Positions 8,819 through 17,963 are shown, counted from the stretch's first letter. The stretch: DNA of 64,000 nucleotides from JBKECF01 sp047974375 (GCA_047974375.1 JBKECF010000004.1:124001-188000), one strand, 5' to 3'. Notes: generated by a model not told the origin, from the letters alone. Translations and numbers: made by a program.

Positions 8819-9571
8819 ATGAAAAAATTATTAGCAAGTATATTGGTTTTAGGTTTTATATTTACAGGTTGTTCAAAGTCGGATGACGTATTGGTGTTAG
8901 GAACAAATGCCGAATATCCGCCATTTGAATACATAGCACCCAATGAAGAAGGTGTAATAGGTAAGTATGATGGATTAGATATGCAAATAGCAAAGGCTAT
9001 AGGCAAGGAGCTAGGCAAAGAAGTGGTAATAGAAGATATGCCTTTCGATAGTTTAATAGTAGCTTTAACAGGTGGAAAAGTAGATGCTATTATTTCTGCC
9101 ATGACAATAACAGATGAAAGAAAAGAAAATGTAGATTTTACAAGTCCGTATTTTACATCGGAACAATATATTTTAGTTGCAAAGGATGATACAACTATTA
9201 CATCTGGGGAGGATTTAGCAGGTAAAAGCATTGGTGTGCAAATGGGTACAACAGGGGATTTTATAGCAACAGACAATATAGAAAACAGTGATGTGCGTAG
9301 GTATAACCGTCCTGTAGATGCAGTTTTAGATTTGAAAAATGGCAAAATTGATGCTGTATTAACGGATTCAGGAGTAGCAGGACTTTACGCAGAAGAATAT
9401 AGCGATTCAGTTAATTTAATAACAGATACATCTACTTTTGAAGTAGAGGAATATGGAATTGGTGTAGCTAAGGGTGATACAGAATTGTTGGAAGCTTTAG
9501 ATGTAGCAGTTAAAAGGTTAGTAGATGAAGGAAAAATTACAGAGTGGTACATGGAGTATAATGCTGAGTAA
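8819..9571 (+). CDS. Amino-acid ABC transporter substrate-binding lipoprotein
   Basis: 250 residues. The signal peptide MKKLLASILVLGFIFTGC ends in a lipobox, so the protein is tethered to the outer face of the membrane. The mature part is an SBP_bac_3 (cluster 3) fold: GTNAEYPPFEY, DGLDMQIAKAIGKELGK, ISAMTITDERKENVDFT and the second-lobe start LAGKSIGVQMGTTGD. The acidic and aromatic contacts fit a polar amino acid, perhaps lysine, arginine or glutamine; this is not decidable by eye. AAGGAGA precedes the ATG. It is last of three genes in the order permease, ATPase, binding protein. Confidence 0.92.
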   Translation: MKKLLASILVLGFIFTGCSKSDDVLVLGTNAEYPPFEYIAPNEEGVIGKYDGLDMQIAKAIGKELGKEVVIEDMPFDSLIVALTGGKVDAIISAMTITDERKENVDFTSPYFTSEQYILVAKDDTTITSGEDLAGKSIGVQMGTTGDFIATDNIENSDVRRYNRPVDAVLDLKNGKIDAVLTDSGVAGLYAEEYSDSVNLITDTSTFEVEEYGIGVAKGDTELLEALDVAVKRLVDEGKITEWYMEYNAE

Positions 9572-9720
9572 GCCGAGATTTTACATTAATAGCAATTCCT
9601 TTATGGACGCGCGACTATGTCATGTGATGCTTATGTAACTCGTATTGCTAAAGATTCATTCGTACATTAGGGCTAATGGGATTTATATATTACAATATTG
9701 TTACAAATATATTTATATAC

Positions 9721-9749
9721 TTGATTTTAAATTAAGTATATGCTATAAC
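9721..9749 (+). promoter_or_regulatory. Strong extended -10 promoter of the S-layer-like gene
   Basis: TTGATT (9721-9726), a 17-base spacer, then TGCTATAAC with -10 TATAAC at 9744-9749. The leader is about 35 bases and ends in AGGAGG (9782-9787). This is among the best promoter and ribosome-site pairs in the window, which fits an abundant surface protein. Confidence 0.75.
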
Positions 9750-9791
9750 AATGGGAGGCTGAGGCCGTAAAAAAATTTTTTAGGAGGAATT

Positions 9792-11276
9792 ATGTTAAAT
9801 AATAACAAATGTAACAAAAAAATTGCTTTAGTATTGGCATCAGCTATAGCTATGTCAAATATGACATTGCCTGTATTAGCTGATACAACAAAATCTATTC
9901 CTGCAACTCCTTTAGTTGAGGCTGTAAGATTAGTACCAGTTAATGCACCAATTAAAAGTGCTGCAACTACTGTAGGTGCAGTTGATGTAAGTTCTGTTAA
10001 GGTTTCTACTTACAGTGCAACGGCAACATTTGCATTTACAACTTACGAGGCAGTAGAAGTTGAAACTTTAGTTTTAGAATTAGACAGTGGTACTACTTCA
10101 GCAGCAGTGACTGTGAGTGAAACAAATAACTTAAAAGCTGTATTTAGTGGATTAGATGCAAACACTAAGTACGAAATTGTTGGTGGATACACTGACGCAA
10201 ATGCACCTGTAGTTGTTACTGGTTCATCTATTTTTACTACACTAGGTAAAGGTGGAAGTGGTAATGGTGGTAACAGTGGTGGTTCAAGTAGTGATAGTGA
10301 CTGGGGTAAAAAAGCTACAACTACAAGAAAATCTTCTACTACTAACTTTAAATCAGTAAATAAAACTGTAGACTTAAGTGTTTCTGAACTTAACAAATTA
10401 TTTGAAGCAGACGCAAAAGCTACTTATACAGTAGACTTAGATGGGGAAGGTAGTGTGAAACTTCCTATTTCTGTTATTTTAGATGCAGTTACTGAAGGTG
10501 TAGAAACAGTAAGAATTACTACTAAAATTACAAATGACACAATTGAAGAGTATGACATGCTTAGTGGCGTTATTGATTTAAAAGTAGAATTATTAGACAA
10601 AGATGAAAAGGTAGTTGACGAAGTTACTAAATTCCCAACTCCTTTAGAAATAAGTTTATACGCAGACAAGACTGGTAACTTTGATGATTATGCAGTTTTA
10701 TATGCAACAAATGAAAGTTTTGCACCACACAATATAGATTCTAACGGTTTAGTTACTATTACAACAAAAACTACTGGTAGTTATTTTGTTGCAAACAATC
10801 CTGTAGAGTTCAGCGATGCAGACTATAGTGCATGGTACGGTGAAGATGTAGCTAAAGCAGGAGCTAAGCACATTGTTTATGGTACTGAGGCTGATAGATT
10901 TTCTCCAAGTGCTTCTGTAAAAACTAACCATTATGGATTAATGATTCAAAGAGCACTTCAATTAACTGATGGGGAGTTAGAAGCTGTATTAGCTGGTTTA
11001 GATTCTGAAGCAACTTTAACAAGAGAAGAATTAGCATATTTAACAGCTAATGTATTAGTAGCTGCGGGTGTTGAATTATCTGAAGGCTCAGTAGATTTCA
11101 ATGATGCTGATGATATTAACTCTGATTATGTTAATGCAATCGCTGGATGTAACGAATTAGGTATAATGGTAGGTATGGGTGAAAATGACTTCGATCCACA
11201 AGGTGAAGTAACAAGAGCTCAAGCTACTAGAGTGTTAGTTGAAACATTAGAAGAAGTAGGTTATACAAATAAATAA
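9792..11276 (+). CDS. S-layer homology (SLH) domain surface protein
   Basis: 494 residues. The signal peptide (IALVLASAIAMSNMTLPVLA) is followed by a beta-rich, Fn3-like domain at about 55-150. A Gly/Ser linker (GGSGNGGNSGGSSS) leads to a second beta domain at about 180-335. Two recognisable SLH repeats end the protein: FSDADYSAWYGEDVAKAG near 340 and FNDADDINSDYVNAIAG near 435, the last with the TRAQATRVLV signature. SLH repeats bind pyruvylated secondary cell-wall polymer. Ala/Thr/Val-rich composition, few codon types and a strong promoter suggest a highly made envelope protein, possibly a main S-layer subunit. No enzymatic motif is visible. Confidence 0.85.
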   Translation: MLNNNKCNKKIALVLASAIAMSNMTLPVLADTTKSIPATPLVEAVRLVPVNAPIKSAATTVGAVDVSSVKVSTYSATATFAFTTYEAVEVETLVLELDSGTTSAAVTVSETNNLKAVFSGLDANTKYEIVGGYTDANAPVVVTGSSIFTTLGKGGSGNGGNSGGSSSDSDWGKKATTTRKSSTTNFKSVNKTVDLSVSELNKLFEADAKATYTVDLDGEGSVKLPISVILDAVTEGVETVRITTKITNDTIEEYDMLSGVIDLKVELLDKDEKVVDEVTKFPTPLEISLYADKTGNFDDYAVLYATNESFAPHNIDSNGLVTITTKTTGSYFVANNPVEFSDADYSAWYGEDVAKAGAKHIVYGTEADRFSPSASVKTNHYGLMIQRALQLTDGELEAVLAGLDSEATLTREELAYLTANVLVAAGVELSEGSVDFNDADDINSDYVNAIAGCNELGIMVGMGENDFDPQGEVTRAQATRVLVETLEEVGYTNK

Positions 11277-11287
11277 TAAAATGATTT

Positions 11288-11329
11288 ATCCGACAGCATG
11301 GGCTTTGAACCCTATGCTGTCGGATTTTT
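11288..11329 (+). terminator. Strong rho-independent terminator
   Basis: A 15-base stem beginning ATCCGACAGCATGGG (one G-U pair), an 8-base loop and a T-run. It ends the SLH gene transcript. Confidence 0.92.
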
Positions 11330-11344
11330 GCTTTTTTGGATGTG

Positions 11345-11630
11345 GTTACAGACTTGGCTGCATAGTCGAGCAGAAAGCAAAGCTTTCGACCAGACTTAGC
11401 TGCATGGTCGAGTTGGTTGCTTACTCGAGCAATAAAGCGGAGCTTTATGACCAGAGCAGGAAGTGTAACTTCCGATCAGACAAATGCGTAGCATTTGGTT
11501 TTTATGAAACAAAAATTCAGAGTAAAACAGCAATGAACAGCTGCCAAGCACACAGTGATTGGTTTTGCCGAAAGTAAAATTTAGATACCAGCATTGAGGT
11601 GGGGGTCTAATTCTTACCGATAAAGCAAAA
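11345..11630 (+). repeat. Array of variable-stem hairpins with a shared end motif
   Basis: Successive small hairpins share flanks CGAGCA...GACCAG but have different stems: AAAGC/GCTTT, ATAAAGC/GCTTTAT and GAAGT/CTTCC, each with a 3-4 base loop. Then come CAAATGC/GCATTTG and a TTTTTAT-type hairpin ending TTCAG. The array ends with a motif (GGTGGGGGTCTAATTCTTA) found again at 47080-47112 on the minus strand and at 54299-54317. A 98-codon open frame crosses this array but has no ribosome site and starts in the terminator, so I do not call a gene. The rest of the interval to the kdgK promoter shows nothing else. Confidence 0.8.
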
Positions 11631-11838
11631 AAAATTATGACCTAGTATTTAGGATAGGTGTCTATTTTTTATGAGAGAAATACGATTATTTAAAAAAATT
11701 TTTAAATAATTCTTGTATTTTATGTTTTTTTAGTGTGCCAAACAGGTTTTATAAAAATTTTTTTTAGTAGTTCTAAAAATTACTTTTATGGTATATAATT
11801 GTTGTATACATGTTTAATACATTTCTAAGGAGGATATA

Positions 11839-12858
11839 ATGAGTATAGTATGTTTTGGCGAAATAATGTTACGTTTAGCACCAGAAGGATTTTTAAAATT
11901 TAATCAAGCCAATAGTTTTACGGCTGTGTATGGTGGTGGCGAGGCAAATGTTGCTGTTTCTTTGGCAAACTATGGTGAAAAGGCAACTTTTGTTACTAAG
12001 TTACCAAATAATCCAATTGGACAATCTGCATTGAATGAGTGTAGAAGGTATGGAGTAAATACAGATTTTATAGCACGTGGTGGCGAAAGAATTGGTATTT
12101 ATTATTTAGAAAAAGGTGCGTCGCAAAGGGCATCTAAAGTTGTATATGATAGAAAGCACTCTTCAATTGCTGAGGCTGATCCAGAAGATTTTAATTGGGA
12201 TGAAATTTTTGAGGGAGCAACATGGTTTCATTTTACTGGAATTTTACCAGCTACAGGTAAAAAAGGTCAAGTGTTGGCATTAGAAGCTTGTAAAAAAGCT
12301 AAGGAAAAAGGTATAACAGTAAGTTGTGATTTGAATTTTAGAAAAAAAATGTGGACTTCTGCAGAAGCTAATAATTTTATGAGTGAGTTAGTTAAATATG
12401 TAGATGTTTGTATTGCTAACGAGGAAGATGCAGAAAAAGTTTTCGGCATTAAATCGGCGGACACAGATGTAACAACAGGGGAAATAAATCATGATGGATA
12501 TAAATCAGTAGCCACTCAATTAGCAGAGAAGTTTAATTTTACTCACGTTGCTATTACTTTAAGAGAAAGTATTTCTGCAAGTGATAACAATTGGGCTGCT
12601 ATGCTTTACGATGGTAAGGACTTTGTATTTTCAAAAAAATATCCAATACGTATAGTTGACCGTGTAGGTGGTGGCGATTCTTTTGCTGGTGGTTTAATAT
12701 ATGCATTAAAAAATAAATATTCAACAAAAGACTCAATTGAGTTTGCTGTGGCAGCGTCAGCCTTAAAACATACAATAGAAGGCGACTTTAACCATGTAAC
12801 AGTAGATGAAGTTAAAACACTAATGGATGGCGATGGTTCAGGCAGAGTTCAACGATAG
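11839..12858 (+). CDS. kdgK: 2-keto-3-deoxygluconate kinase (PfkB family)
   Basis: 339 residues, typical for KdgK. N-terminal CFGEIMLRLAP and YGGGEANVAVSLANYG are the sugar-binding start of the ribokinase/PfkB fold. RVGGGDSFAGGLIYAL is the second PfkB signature with the catalytic Asp. It phosphorylates KDG to KDPG in the cytoplasm, the penultimate step of galacturonate and glucuronate breakdown. AAGGAGG precedes the ATG, and TATAAT at 11794-11799 is a likely -10. The aldolase gene follows 9 bases after the stop, so they form one operon that would serve the pectin locus at 42-47 kb. Confidence 0.92.
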   Translation: MSIVCFGEIMLRLAPEGFLKFNQANSFTAVYGGGEANVAVSLANYGEKATFVTKLPNNPIGQSALNECRRYGVNTDFIARGGERIGIYYLEKGASQRASKVVYDRKHSSIAEADPEDFNWDEIFEGATWFHFTGILPATGKKGQVLALEACKKAKEKGITVSCDLNFRKKMWTSAEANNFMSELVKYVDVCIANEEDAEKVFGIKSADTDVTTGEINHDGYKSVATQLAEKFNFTHVAITLRESISASDNNWAAMLYDGKDFVFSKKYPIRIVDRVGGGDSFAGGLIYALKNKYSTKDSIEFAVAASALKHTIEGDFNHVTVDEVKTLMDGDGSGRVQR

Positions 12859-12867
12859 GAGAAATCA

Positions 12868-13839
12868 ATGAATATATATGACGAAATTCAAAAATTCGGT
12901 GTAATACCAGTAGTAGTAATAGATAGAGTTGAAGATGCAAAGGCTTTAGGACAGGCATTAATTGATGGTGGCCTACCTTGTGCAGAAGTAACTTTTCGTA
13001 CAGATGCAGCAGAAGAGGCAATGAAAGTTTTGTCTAGGGAATTTCCGGATATGCTATTAGGTGCAGGTACTGTGCTAAATGCAGAGCAAGTTGACAGAGC
13101 TATAAATGCAGGGGCCAAATTCATAGTTAGCCCAGGCTTTAATCCGAATACAGTTAAATATTGTATAGAAAAAAACATTCCTATTTTACCAGGAGTTGAG
13201 TCCCCAAGCCAAATAGAACAAGCTATTGAGTTTGGCTTAGATGTAGTAAAATTTTTCCCAGCTGAGCAAGCAGGAGGTATTAAAAAACTTAGTGCCATGT
13301 CTGCGCCCTATGTAAATATGCGTTTTATGCCTACAGGTGGCATAAATGCAGGAAATATAAATTCCTATTTAAGCAATAGCAAAGTACTTGCTTGTGGTGG
13401 TAGCTGGATGGTTAAGGGGGATTTAATAAAAGAAGGAAAATTTGACGAAATTGCTAAGTTAACAAAGGAAGCTGTGTTAACTACATTAGGTTTTAAAATA
13501 GTTCACTTTGGTATAAATAGTAAAGATGAAGCAGAGGCTAAAAAGGCAGCAAATTTATTTGCAACTTTATTTGGTTTTGGCGAGTGCGAGTCATCTAAGT
13601 CGCTTTTTACAGGTAGTGAAAGTCCTTATAAGGATATAGAAATAATGAAGATGCCGTACTTTGGTACTCATGGACATATTGCCATTGGCACAAGTAATGC
13701 TAGTAGAGCTAAGTCTTATTTAGAAGATAAAGGTATAACTTTTAAAGAAGAAACGGCTACTTATAAAAATGGCAGATTAACATTCATTTATTTGGATATT
13801 GAAATTGGTGGATTTGCAATCCATTTATTAGAAGTGTAG
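12868..13839 (+). CDS. eda: KDPG/KHG aldolase fused to a VOC-like domain
   Basis: 323 residues, against about 205-215 for plain Eda. Residues 1-210 are a class I aldolase: EVTFRTDAAEEAM, the loop GAGTVLNAEQVDRAINAGA, and VKFFPAEQAGG with the Schiff-base Lys. It splits KDPG to pyruvate and glyceraldehyde 3-phosphate. Residues about 213-323 (GFKIVHFGINSKDEAEA to GGFAIHLLEV) look like a glyoxalase/VOC fold; its His (IVHFGIN, GHIAIG) and terminal acidic positions may bind metal, but activity is unknown. The continuous frame shows a true fusion. GGAG precedes the ATG. Co-transcribed with kdgK. Confidence 0.9.
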   Translation: MNIYDEIQKFGVIPVVVIDRVEDAKALGQALIDGGLPCAEVTFRTDAAEEAMKVLSREFPDMLLGAGTVLNAEQVDRAINAGAKFIVSPGFNPNTVKYCIEKNIPILPGVESPSQIEQAIEFGLDVVKFFPAEQAGGIKKLSAMSAPYVNMRFMPTGGINAGNINSYLSNSKVLACGGSWMVKGDLIKEGKFDEIAKLTKEAVLTTLGFKIVHFGINSKDEAEAKKAANLFATLFGFGECESSKSLFTGSESPYKDIEIMKMPYFGTHGHIAIGTSNASRAKSYLEDKGITFKEETATYKNGRLTFIYLDIEIGGFAIHLLEV

Positions 13840-13840
13840 T

Positions 13841-13891
13841 AAAAACAAAAACACCTAGAGCATTTTACGCCGTTAGGTGTTTTTTGTTTTT
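13841..13891. terminator. Bidirectional terminator
   Basis: AAAAACAAAAACACCTA pairs with TAGGTGTTTTTTGTTTTT around a 17-base loop, between the convergent eda and marR genes. Confidence 0.9.
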
Positions 13892-13893
13892 AC

Positions 13894-14337
13894 TTATACA
13901 TTAACTCGATCTAGTATTTCACTAAGTTTTTCTATATGGAATAAAAATTCTTCTTTGTCTTCTTGGCTGATGTTATTTATTTTATTTAGTAAATAAAGTT
14001 CATGTTGCCATATAATGTATTTTGCTAGTTCTTCCCCTTTTTTTGTAAGCTTTAGTAGGCTTCGCCTTTTGTCTGTAGTGTCTTCAGACTTTTTAATATA
14101 ACCTATTTTTATTAATTGATTTGCTACTGCTGTAAAAGAACCTTTTTCTAGCATAATGCTTTTAGAGAGTTGGCTCATACTGGATTCCTTTTTAAAATAC
14201 AGGGTCATTACACATTTTAGGCTAGTATTTTTTATATTGCAAGGCAGCTCTACTTCTTTAAAAAAATTTTTAAATACAAGGTATTCTAAAGAGTTAGTTA
14301 ATTTTATTAAATCCTTAATATTTTGGCTATGATTCAT
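13894..14337 (-). CDS. MarR family transcriptional regulator
   Basis: 147 residues from the ATG at 14337. An upstream in-frame TTG exists, but GGTGAT supports the ATG. The winged helix is visible: MSQLSKSIMLEKGSFTAVANQLIKIGYIKK is the recognition region, then DTTDKRRSLLKLTKKGEEL forms the wing. Its start lies inside the last codons of the MATE pump gene (11-base overlap), so the repressor is made from the pump transcript. The palindrome at 15699-15722 beside the operon promoter is the obvious operator. It probably represses the pump until a toxic ligand binds; the ligand is unknown. Confidence 0.88.
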   Translation of the reverse strand: MNHSQNIKDLIKLTNSLEYLVFKNFFKEVELPCNIKNTSLKCVMTLYFKKESSMSQLSKSIMLEKGSFTAVANQLIKIGYIKKSEDTTDKRRSLLKLTKKGEELAKYIIWQHELYLLNKINNISQEDKEEFLFHIEKLSEILDRVNV

Positions 14338-15682
14338 TATAATCACCAATTGAATTTTTATAGTCAAATATTTCTTTTAATAAAACAAAACCAACAACAA
14401 TAGTAGCCACAAAGTCGGCAATTGGTGTTGCCATCCATACACCAGATAAACCAAAGTAAAGTGGTAAAATAATAGTTAGGGGGATTAAAAATATAAATTG
14501 TCTTAACATACTAAGGATTATGGATTTTCGACCTTGGTTTGTAGATTGGCAATAGGTTACACCTATAAAATTTATGCCGATTATTGGTAGGGACAAAGTA
14601 AATATTTTTAGTCCAACTATTGCGCCTTCCATAATAGGAGAATTGCTATCTATAAACATTTCTATAAATGTTTCGGGTGTAATATAAATAGCTAGAAAAA
14701 CAGTTGTTGTAAATACAATTAAAGTGATAGTACTAAGAGTTAAAGTCCTAAAAACTCTATCCATACGTTTAGCGCCGTAGTTGTAGCCTAAAATAGGTTG
14801 CATAGATTGTTGTATGCCTAGTATTGGCATTATACACATTGTGTAAATGCTATTTATGGCACCCATGGAAGTAACAGCAGCGTCGCCACCGTATTTATAC
14901 AGGCCATTATTTAAAAATACCATGGATATACTAGTTCCTATTGTAGCTACAAAACTTGCCATACCTATGGAAAAAATATTGCTAATAATTCTATAGTTTG
15001 GCTTTAAATTTTTTAAATGAATTCTAATTAGGCTTTTATCCTTTCCTATGTAATATAGGGAAATAAAGAATCCCACAGCTTGACCTATTACCGTAGCAAT
15101 AGCTGCTCCTTGAACGCCCATTTTTATTTCTACTATAAAAAAATAGTCTAAAACTATATTAGTAACAGCAGATACAATCATTACAAACATAGGCAAATAT
15201 GGTCGCCCTTGTACACGTATCATATTACTAAAAAGAAAACTATACATTTGAAAAATAAAACCAATAAGTATAATGAATAAATAGTCCTTTGCATAAGGAA
15301 ATAGATTTTTACTATTGGAAAAAATAGATATTATAAAGTCTAGGTTGGGTGTCATTAGAGTTAAAAAAACCATGGATATAATAAATGCCAAAGTAATATT
15401 TATACCTGCTATTTTTTCTGCTTCTTTTTTATTGCGTTCACCTAGGCGAATGGACATAAGTGCAGAACCGCCTATACCTACTATATTGCCTATGGCAAAT
15501 AGTAGCATCATAATAGGGAATGCTATAGTTAAGCCTCCTAGGGCGTCTTCTCCTACATAATTTCCTATAAACATTCTGTCTACAACGTTGTAAATTGAGT
15601 TAACTACCATAGCAGCTACAGTTGGTGTAGAATATTTAATTAATAGGGACCCTATGGGTCTAGTTTCTAGTTCATTTGTCAT
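14327..15682 (-). CDS. MATE family efflux pump, MarR-controlled
   Basis: 451 residues with 12 hydrophobic segments. The start RPIGSLLIKYSTPTVAAMVV and VDRMFIGNYVGEDALGGL are typical of the MepA-like branch of MATE. It would export cationic drugs or dyes by Na+ or H+ antiport. AAGGAG precedes the ATG. It is first in a two-gene operon with marR. On the minus strand the promoter TTGACA, 17 bases, TAAAAT lies directly upstream, with the operator palindrome touching the -10. Confidence 0.88.
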   Translation of the reverse strand: MTNELETRPIGSLLIKYSTPTVAAMVVNSIYNVVDRMFIGNYVGEDALGGLTIAFPIMMLLFAIGNIVGIGGSALMSIRLGERNKKEAEKIAGINITLAFIISMVFLTLMTPNLDFIISIFSNSKNLFPYAKDYLFIILIGFIFQMYSFLFSNMIRVQGRPYLPMFVMIVSAVTNIVLDYFFIVEIKMGVQGAAIATVIGQAVGFFISLYYIGKDKSLIRIHLKNLKPNYRIISNIFSIGMASFVATIGTSISMVFLNNGLYKYGGDAAVTSMGAINSIYTMCIMPILGIQQSMQPILGYNYGAKRMDRVFRTLTLSTITLIVFTTTVFLAIYITPETFIEMFIDSNSPIMEGAIVGLKIFTLSLPIIGINFIGVTYCQSTNQGRKSIILSMLRQFIFLIPLTIILPLYFGLSGVWMATPIADFVATIVVGFVLLKEIFDYKNSIGDYNES

Positions 15683-15698
15683 AATTTACTCCTTGTTA

Positions 15699-15722
15699 AA
15701 ATAGTTCGAATTCTAACTATTT
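15699..15722. promoter_or_regulatory. Probable MarR operator
   Basis: A 24-base near-perfect palindrome: AAATAGTT, one base, GAATTC, one base, AACTATTT. It begins within the -10 (TAAAAT) of the minus-strand promoter whose -35 TTGACA is at about 15745. Binding here would block the pump-marR operon, the usual autoregulatory arrangement. Seen directly; the assignment to this MarR is inference. Confidence 0.75.
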
Positions 15723-15882
15723 TATTATGTATAAATTATTTTGTCAAATTTAAATAATGGATTTTTTGTAAAAATTCAAAAAAAACATTGACAAAATTTA
15801 AATGCGTTTTAAACTATATATAAGAGCAGTATTTTGTTTGGATTTGCTAGTGTTAAATTCAAATGTTTCAAGGAGGGATGAG

Positions 15883-16506
15883 ATGAACAATTCGGAAGGG
15901 ATTTCCCAAAGTCAAGGAATTAATGTATCGGCTTTGTCTTCAGTTTCAAGAAGTAAAGCTAATAGTTTTAAAAGTAACCATGGTGTTAAAAAATATGATA
16001 GGGAATTAAACAATATTGATATAATAGCAAGGGATAATGTAAAGATAAATACTAAATCCAAGTCTATGGAGTCTTACAAAAAGGTAGATACTGAAGTCAA
16101 TATTGATGCATCTAAGTCAGAAAAAAGTAAAGTAAATTATGATGAAGTAAAAAAAGAATTTGAAGAGGCTAAAAGCGAAAGGCTAGAAGAAAAACGTGCT
16201 AATGAAATAAAAGAAAGCAAAATAAGTGAGCTCTACTTAAAGGTAACATCTGGCGCATCTTTATCTTTAAGTGAATTAGATTACTTAGCACGAGAAAATC
16301 CAGCCATAAGAAATATGGCACTTCAAGTAATTAATGAGGAAGAAGCATTTAGAAGAGAGCTGGAAAAAGCGAAAACAAGGGAAGAAATTGTTTTGTTGAA
16401 GCAAGAAAGCGACTTTAAACATGCAGACATAATAAAGGAATTTGAAAAACTTAAAATACCTATCCTAGATGAGCATGTAGGTATTTTTATAAACGAAAAA
16501 AAATAG
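15883..16506 (+). CDS. Uncharacterised charged coiled-coil protein
   Basis: 207 residues. The ATG at 15883 follows AGGAGGGA by 5 bases; a longer frame from 15802 lacks a ribosome site. The first 80 residues are Ser/Asn/Lys-rich and probably disordered. About 95-130 (VKKEFEEAKSERLEEKRANE) is a strongly charged helix. The segment LYLKVTSGASLSLSELDYL is a small helical motif, and another charged helix (FRRELEKAKTREEIV) leads to a C-terminal VGIFINEKK. There is no signal peptide or membrane segment. I do not recognise the family. A -35-like TTGACA at 15788 and an AT-rich stretch lie upstream. It is a single gene between terminators. Confidence 0.7.
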   Translation: MNNSEGISQSQGINVSALSSVSRSKANSFKSNHGVKKYDRELNNIDIIARDNVKINTKSKSMESYKKVDTEVNIDASKSEKSKVNYDEVKKEFEEAKSERLEEKRANEIKESKISELYLKVTSGASLSLSELDYLARENPAIRNMALQVINEEEAFRRELEKAKTREEIVLLKQESDFKHADIIKEFEKLKIPILDEHVGIFINEKK

Positions 16507-16540
16507 GTTATTTTGAAATAGAAGTAATAGTAAGTTTTTT

Positions 16541-16578
16541 AAACAAAAAAAGAGCGATATATCGCTCTTTTTTTGTTT
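16541..16578. terminator. Bidirectional terminator, perfect palindrome
   Basis: AAACAAAAAAAGAGCGATAT mirrored by its complement, 38 bases without mismatch. It separates two convergent genes. Confidence 0.92.
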
Positions 16579-16585
16579 CGATAGA

Positions 16586-16900
16586 TTAATCGACTAAAAC
16601 TGCTGTGCCATAAATGCGTATTTCTGTTGCACCTTGCATAATGGATGTAGTGGAAATACGAGTAGAAACAACGGCGTTGGCGTTGACTTTTCTTGCTTCA
16701 TCCATTAGTTTTAATGTTGCTTTTTTATGGGCATTCTCCATTAATTTTGTATATCCCTTTAGTTCACCACCAAATATTGTTTTAAAACTAGAGGCGATAT
16801 CTGTAAACATACTTCGAGTTAATACAATGGAACCGCTTACCATCCCTTTAACTTCTTTTATTCTTTTGCCTTTTATGTAATCCATTGTTACGACTTCCAT
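16586..16900 (-). CDS. YbjQ/UPF0145 family protein
   Basis: 104 residues, the normal length for this family of pentameric small proteins, sometimes annotated as heavy-metal-binding. Seen features are KGMVSGSIVLTRSMFTDI, FGGELKGYTKLMENAHKKA and the conserved strand region ANAVVSTRISTTSI followed by IRIYGTAVLV. Biochemical role unknown. GGAGGT sits 6 bases before the ATG. Monocistronic. Confidence 0.88.
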   Translation of the reverse strand: MEVVTMDYIKGKRIKEVKGMVSGSIVLTRSMFTDIASSFKTIFGGELKGYTKLMENAHKKATLKLMDEARKVNANAVVSTRISTTSIMQGATEIRIYGTAVLVD

Positions 16901-17048
16901 GGGTACCTCCGAAAATATTTTTCTCTGCTGATAGTTTAGGGGTATTTTACCATAGACTAAAAAAAAATACTATCTTGAATAAAGGGTAATGAATGTGGTA
17001 TACTCTGTTATAGATTAGGTTTCAAGTAGGTGATATACGGAGGTGTAT

Positions 17049-17963
17049 ATGTCAGAAATACTTACAAATGTACTCTTAGAAAGTGGTACAAATGAATTAG
17101 AAATTATGGAATTTCTTATAGATAATAAAAGTTATGGTATAAACGTTGCCAAAATACTGGAGATAATGCAATATACAGAGATTTTGCCAATGCCCAACAG
17201 TAGTAAATTTATTGAAGGAGTTTTTAATCCTCGTGACGAAATAATAACTGTTGTAGATTTAGCGAAATATTTAAATTCGCCACCACCAGCAGAAGGTAAC
17301 AAAGATATATTAATTATAACGAAGTTTAATAATATTTCTACGGCTTTCCATGTACAAGGGGTTGTTGGTATACACCGTGTTTCTTGGGAATGTATAGAAA
17401 AGCCTAGCAACACTATTTACCCAAGTGGAGAAGGTGCTGCCACAGGTATTGCTAAATTTGATGGAAAACTTATTACTATACTAGATTTTGAAAAAATAAT
17501 AGTAGATATTAACCCAGAAGAGGCAATGAAAACGCCTAAAGCTGAGGATTACGAGGGTCGTGGTATTAACAATAAGCCTATATTAATTGTAGAGGATTCT
17601 CCTGTTTTATTAAAAATGATAGTAAATTGCTTAAAAGTAACAGGGTACAATAATGAAATTACTTGTACAAATGGACAAGAGGCATTGGATAAAATAAATG
17701 AATTTCTAGAATCTGGGGGAGAAATTACTGACCACATAAAATGCGTAATTACAGATATAGAAATGCCTAAAATGGATGGTCATAGGCTTTCTAAAATAAT
17801 AAAGACTGATCCAGACTTGAAAAAATTACCAATTATAATTTTTTCTTCCTTAATTACAGAGGAAATGAAAAGAAAGGGTAATGAGTTAGGCGTAGATGCC
17901 CAAATATCTAAGCCTGAAATTGATAAATTAGTTAGTTTAATTGATGAACTTATTTTAGATTAA
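17049..17963 (+). CDS. cheV: Chemotaxis protein CheV (CheW domain plus receiver)
   Basis: 304 residues from the ATG at 17049, which GGAGGT (17039-17044) supports; an in-frame GTG at 17043 lies inside that site. Residues 10-155 are a CheW-like coupling domain (EIMEFLIDNKSYGINVAKILEI, VFNPRDEIITVVDL). Residues about 178-300 are a response-regulator receiver with acidic pocket VEDS, phosphoacceptor Asp in CVITDIEMPKMDG and Lys in AQISKPE. It couples chemoreceptors to CheA and adapts by phosphorylation. No other chemotaxis gene is in the window, so it is an orphan, as is common for cheV. Confidence 0.92.
   Translation: MSEILTNVLLESGTNELEIMEFLIDNKSYGINVAKILEIMQYTEILPMPNSSKFIEGVFNPRDEIITVVDLAKYLNSPPPAEGNKDILIITKFNNISTAFHVQGVVGIHRVSWECIEKPSNTIYPSGEGAATGIAKFDGKLITILDFEKIIVDINPEEAMKTPKAEDYEGRGINNKPILIVEDSPVLLKMIVNCLKVTGYNNEITCTNGQEALDKINEFLESGGEITDHIKCVITDIEMPKMDGHRLSKIIKTDPDLKKLPIIIFSSLITEEMKRKGNELGVDAQISKPEIDKLVSLIDELILD

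Noticed and set aside
11281..11577. 98-codon open frame after the S-layer-like gene
   Set aside because: It starts inside the terminator, has no ribosome site, and is explained by the hairpin repeats, which are devoid of stops in some frames.
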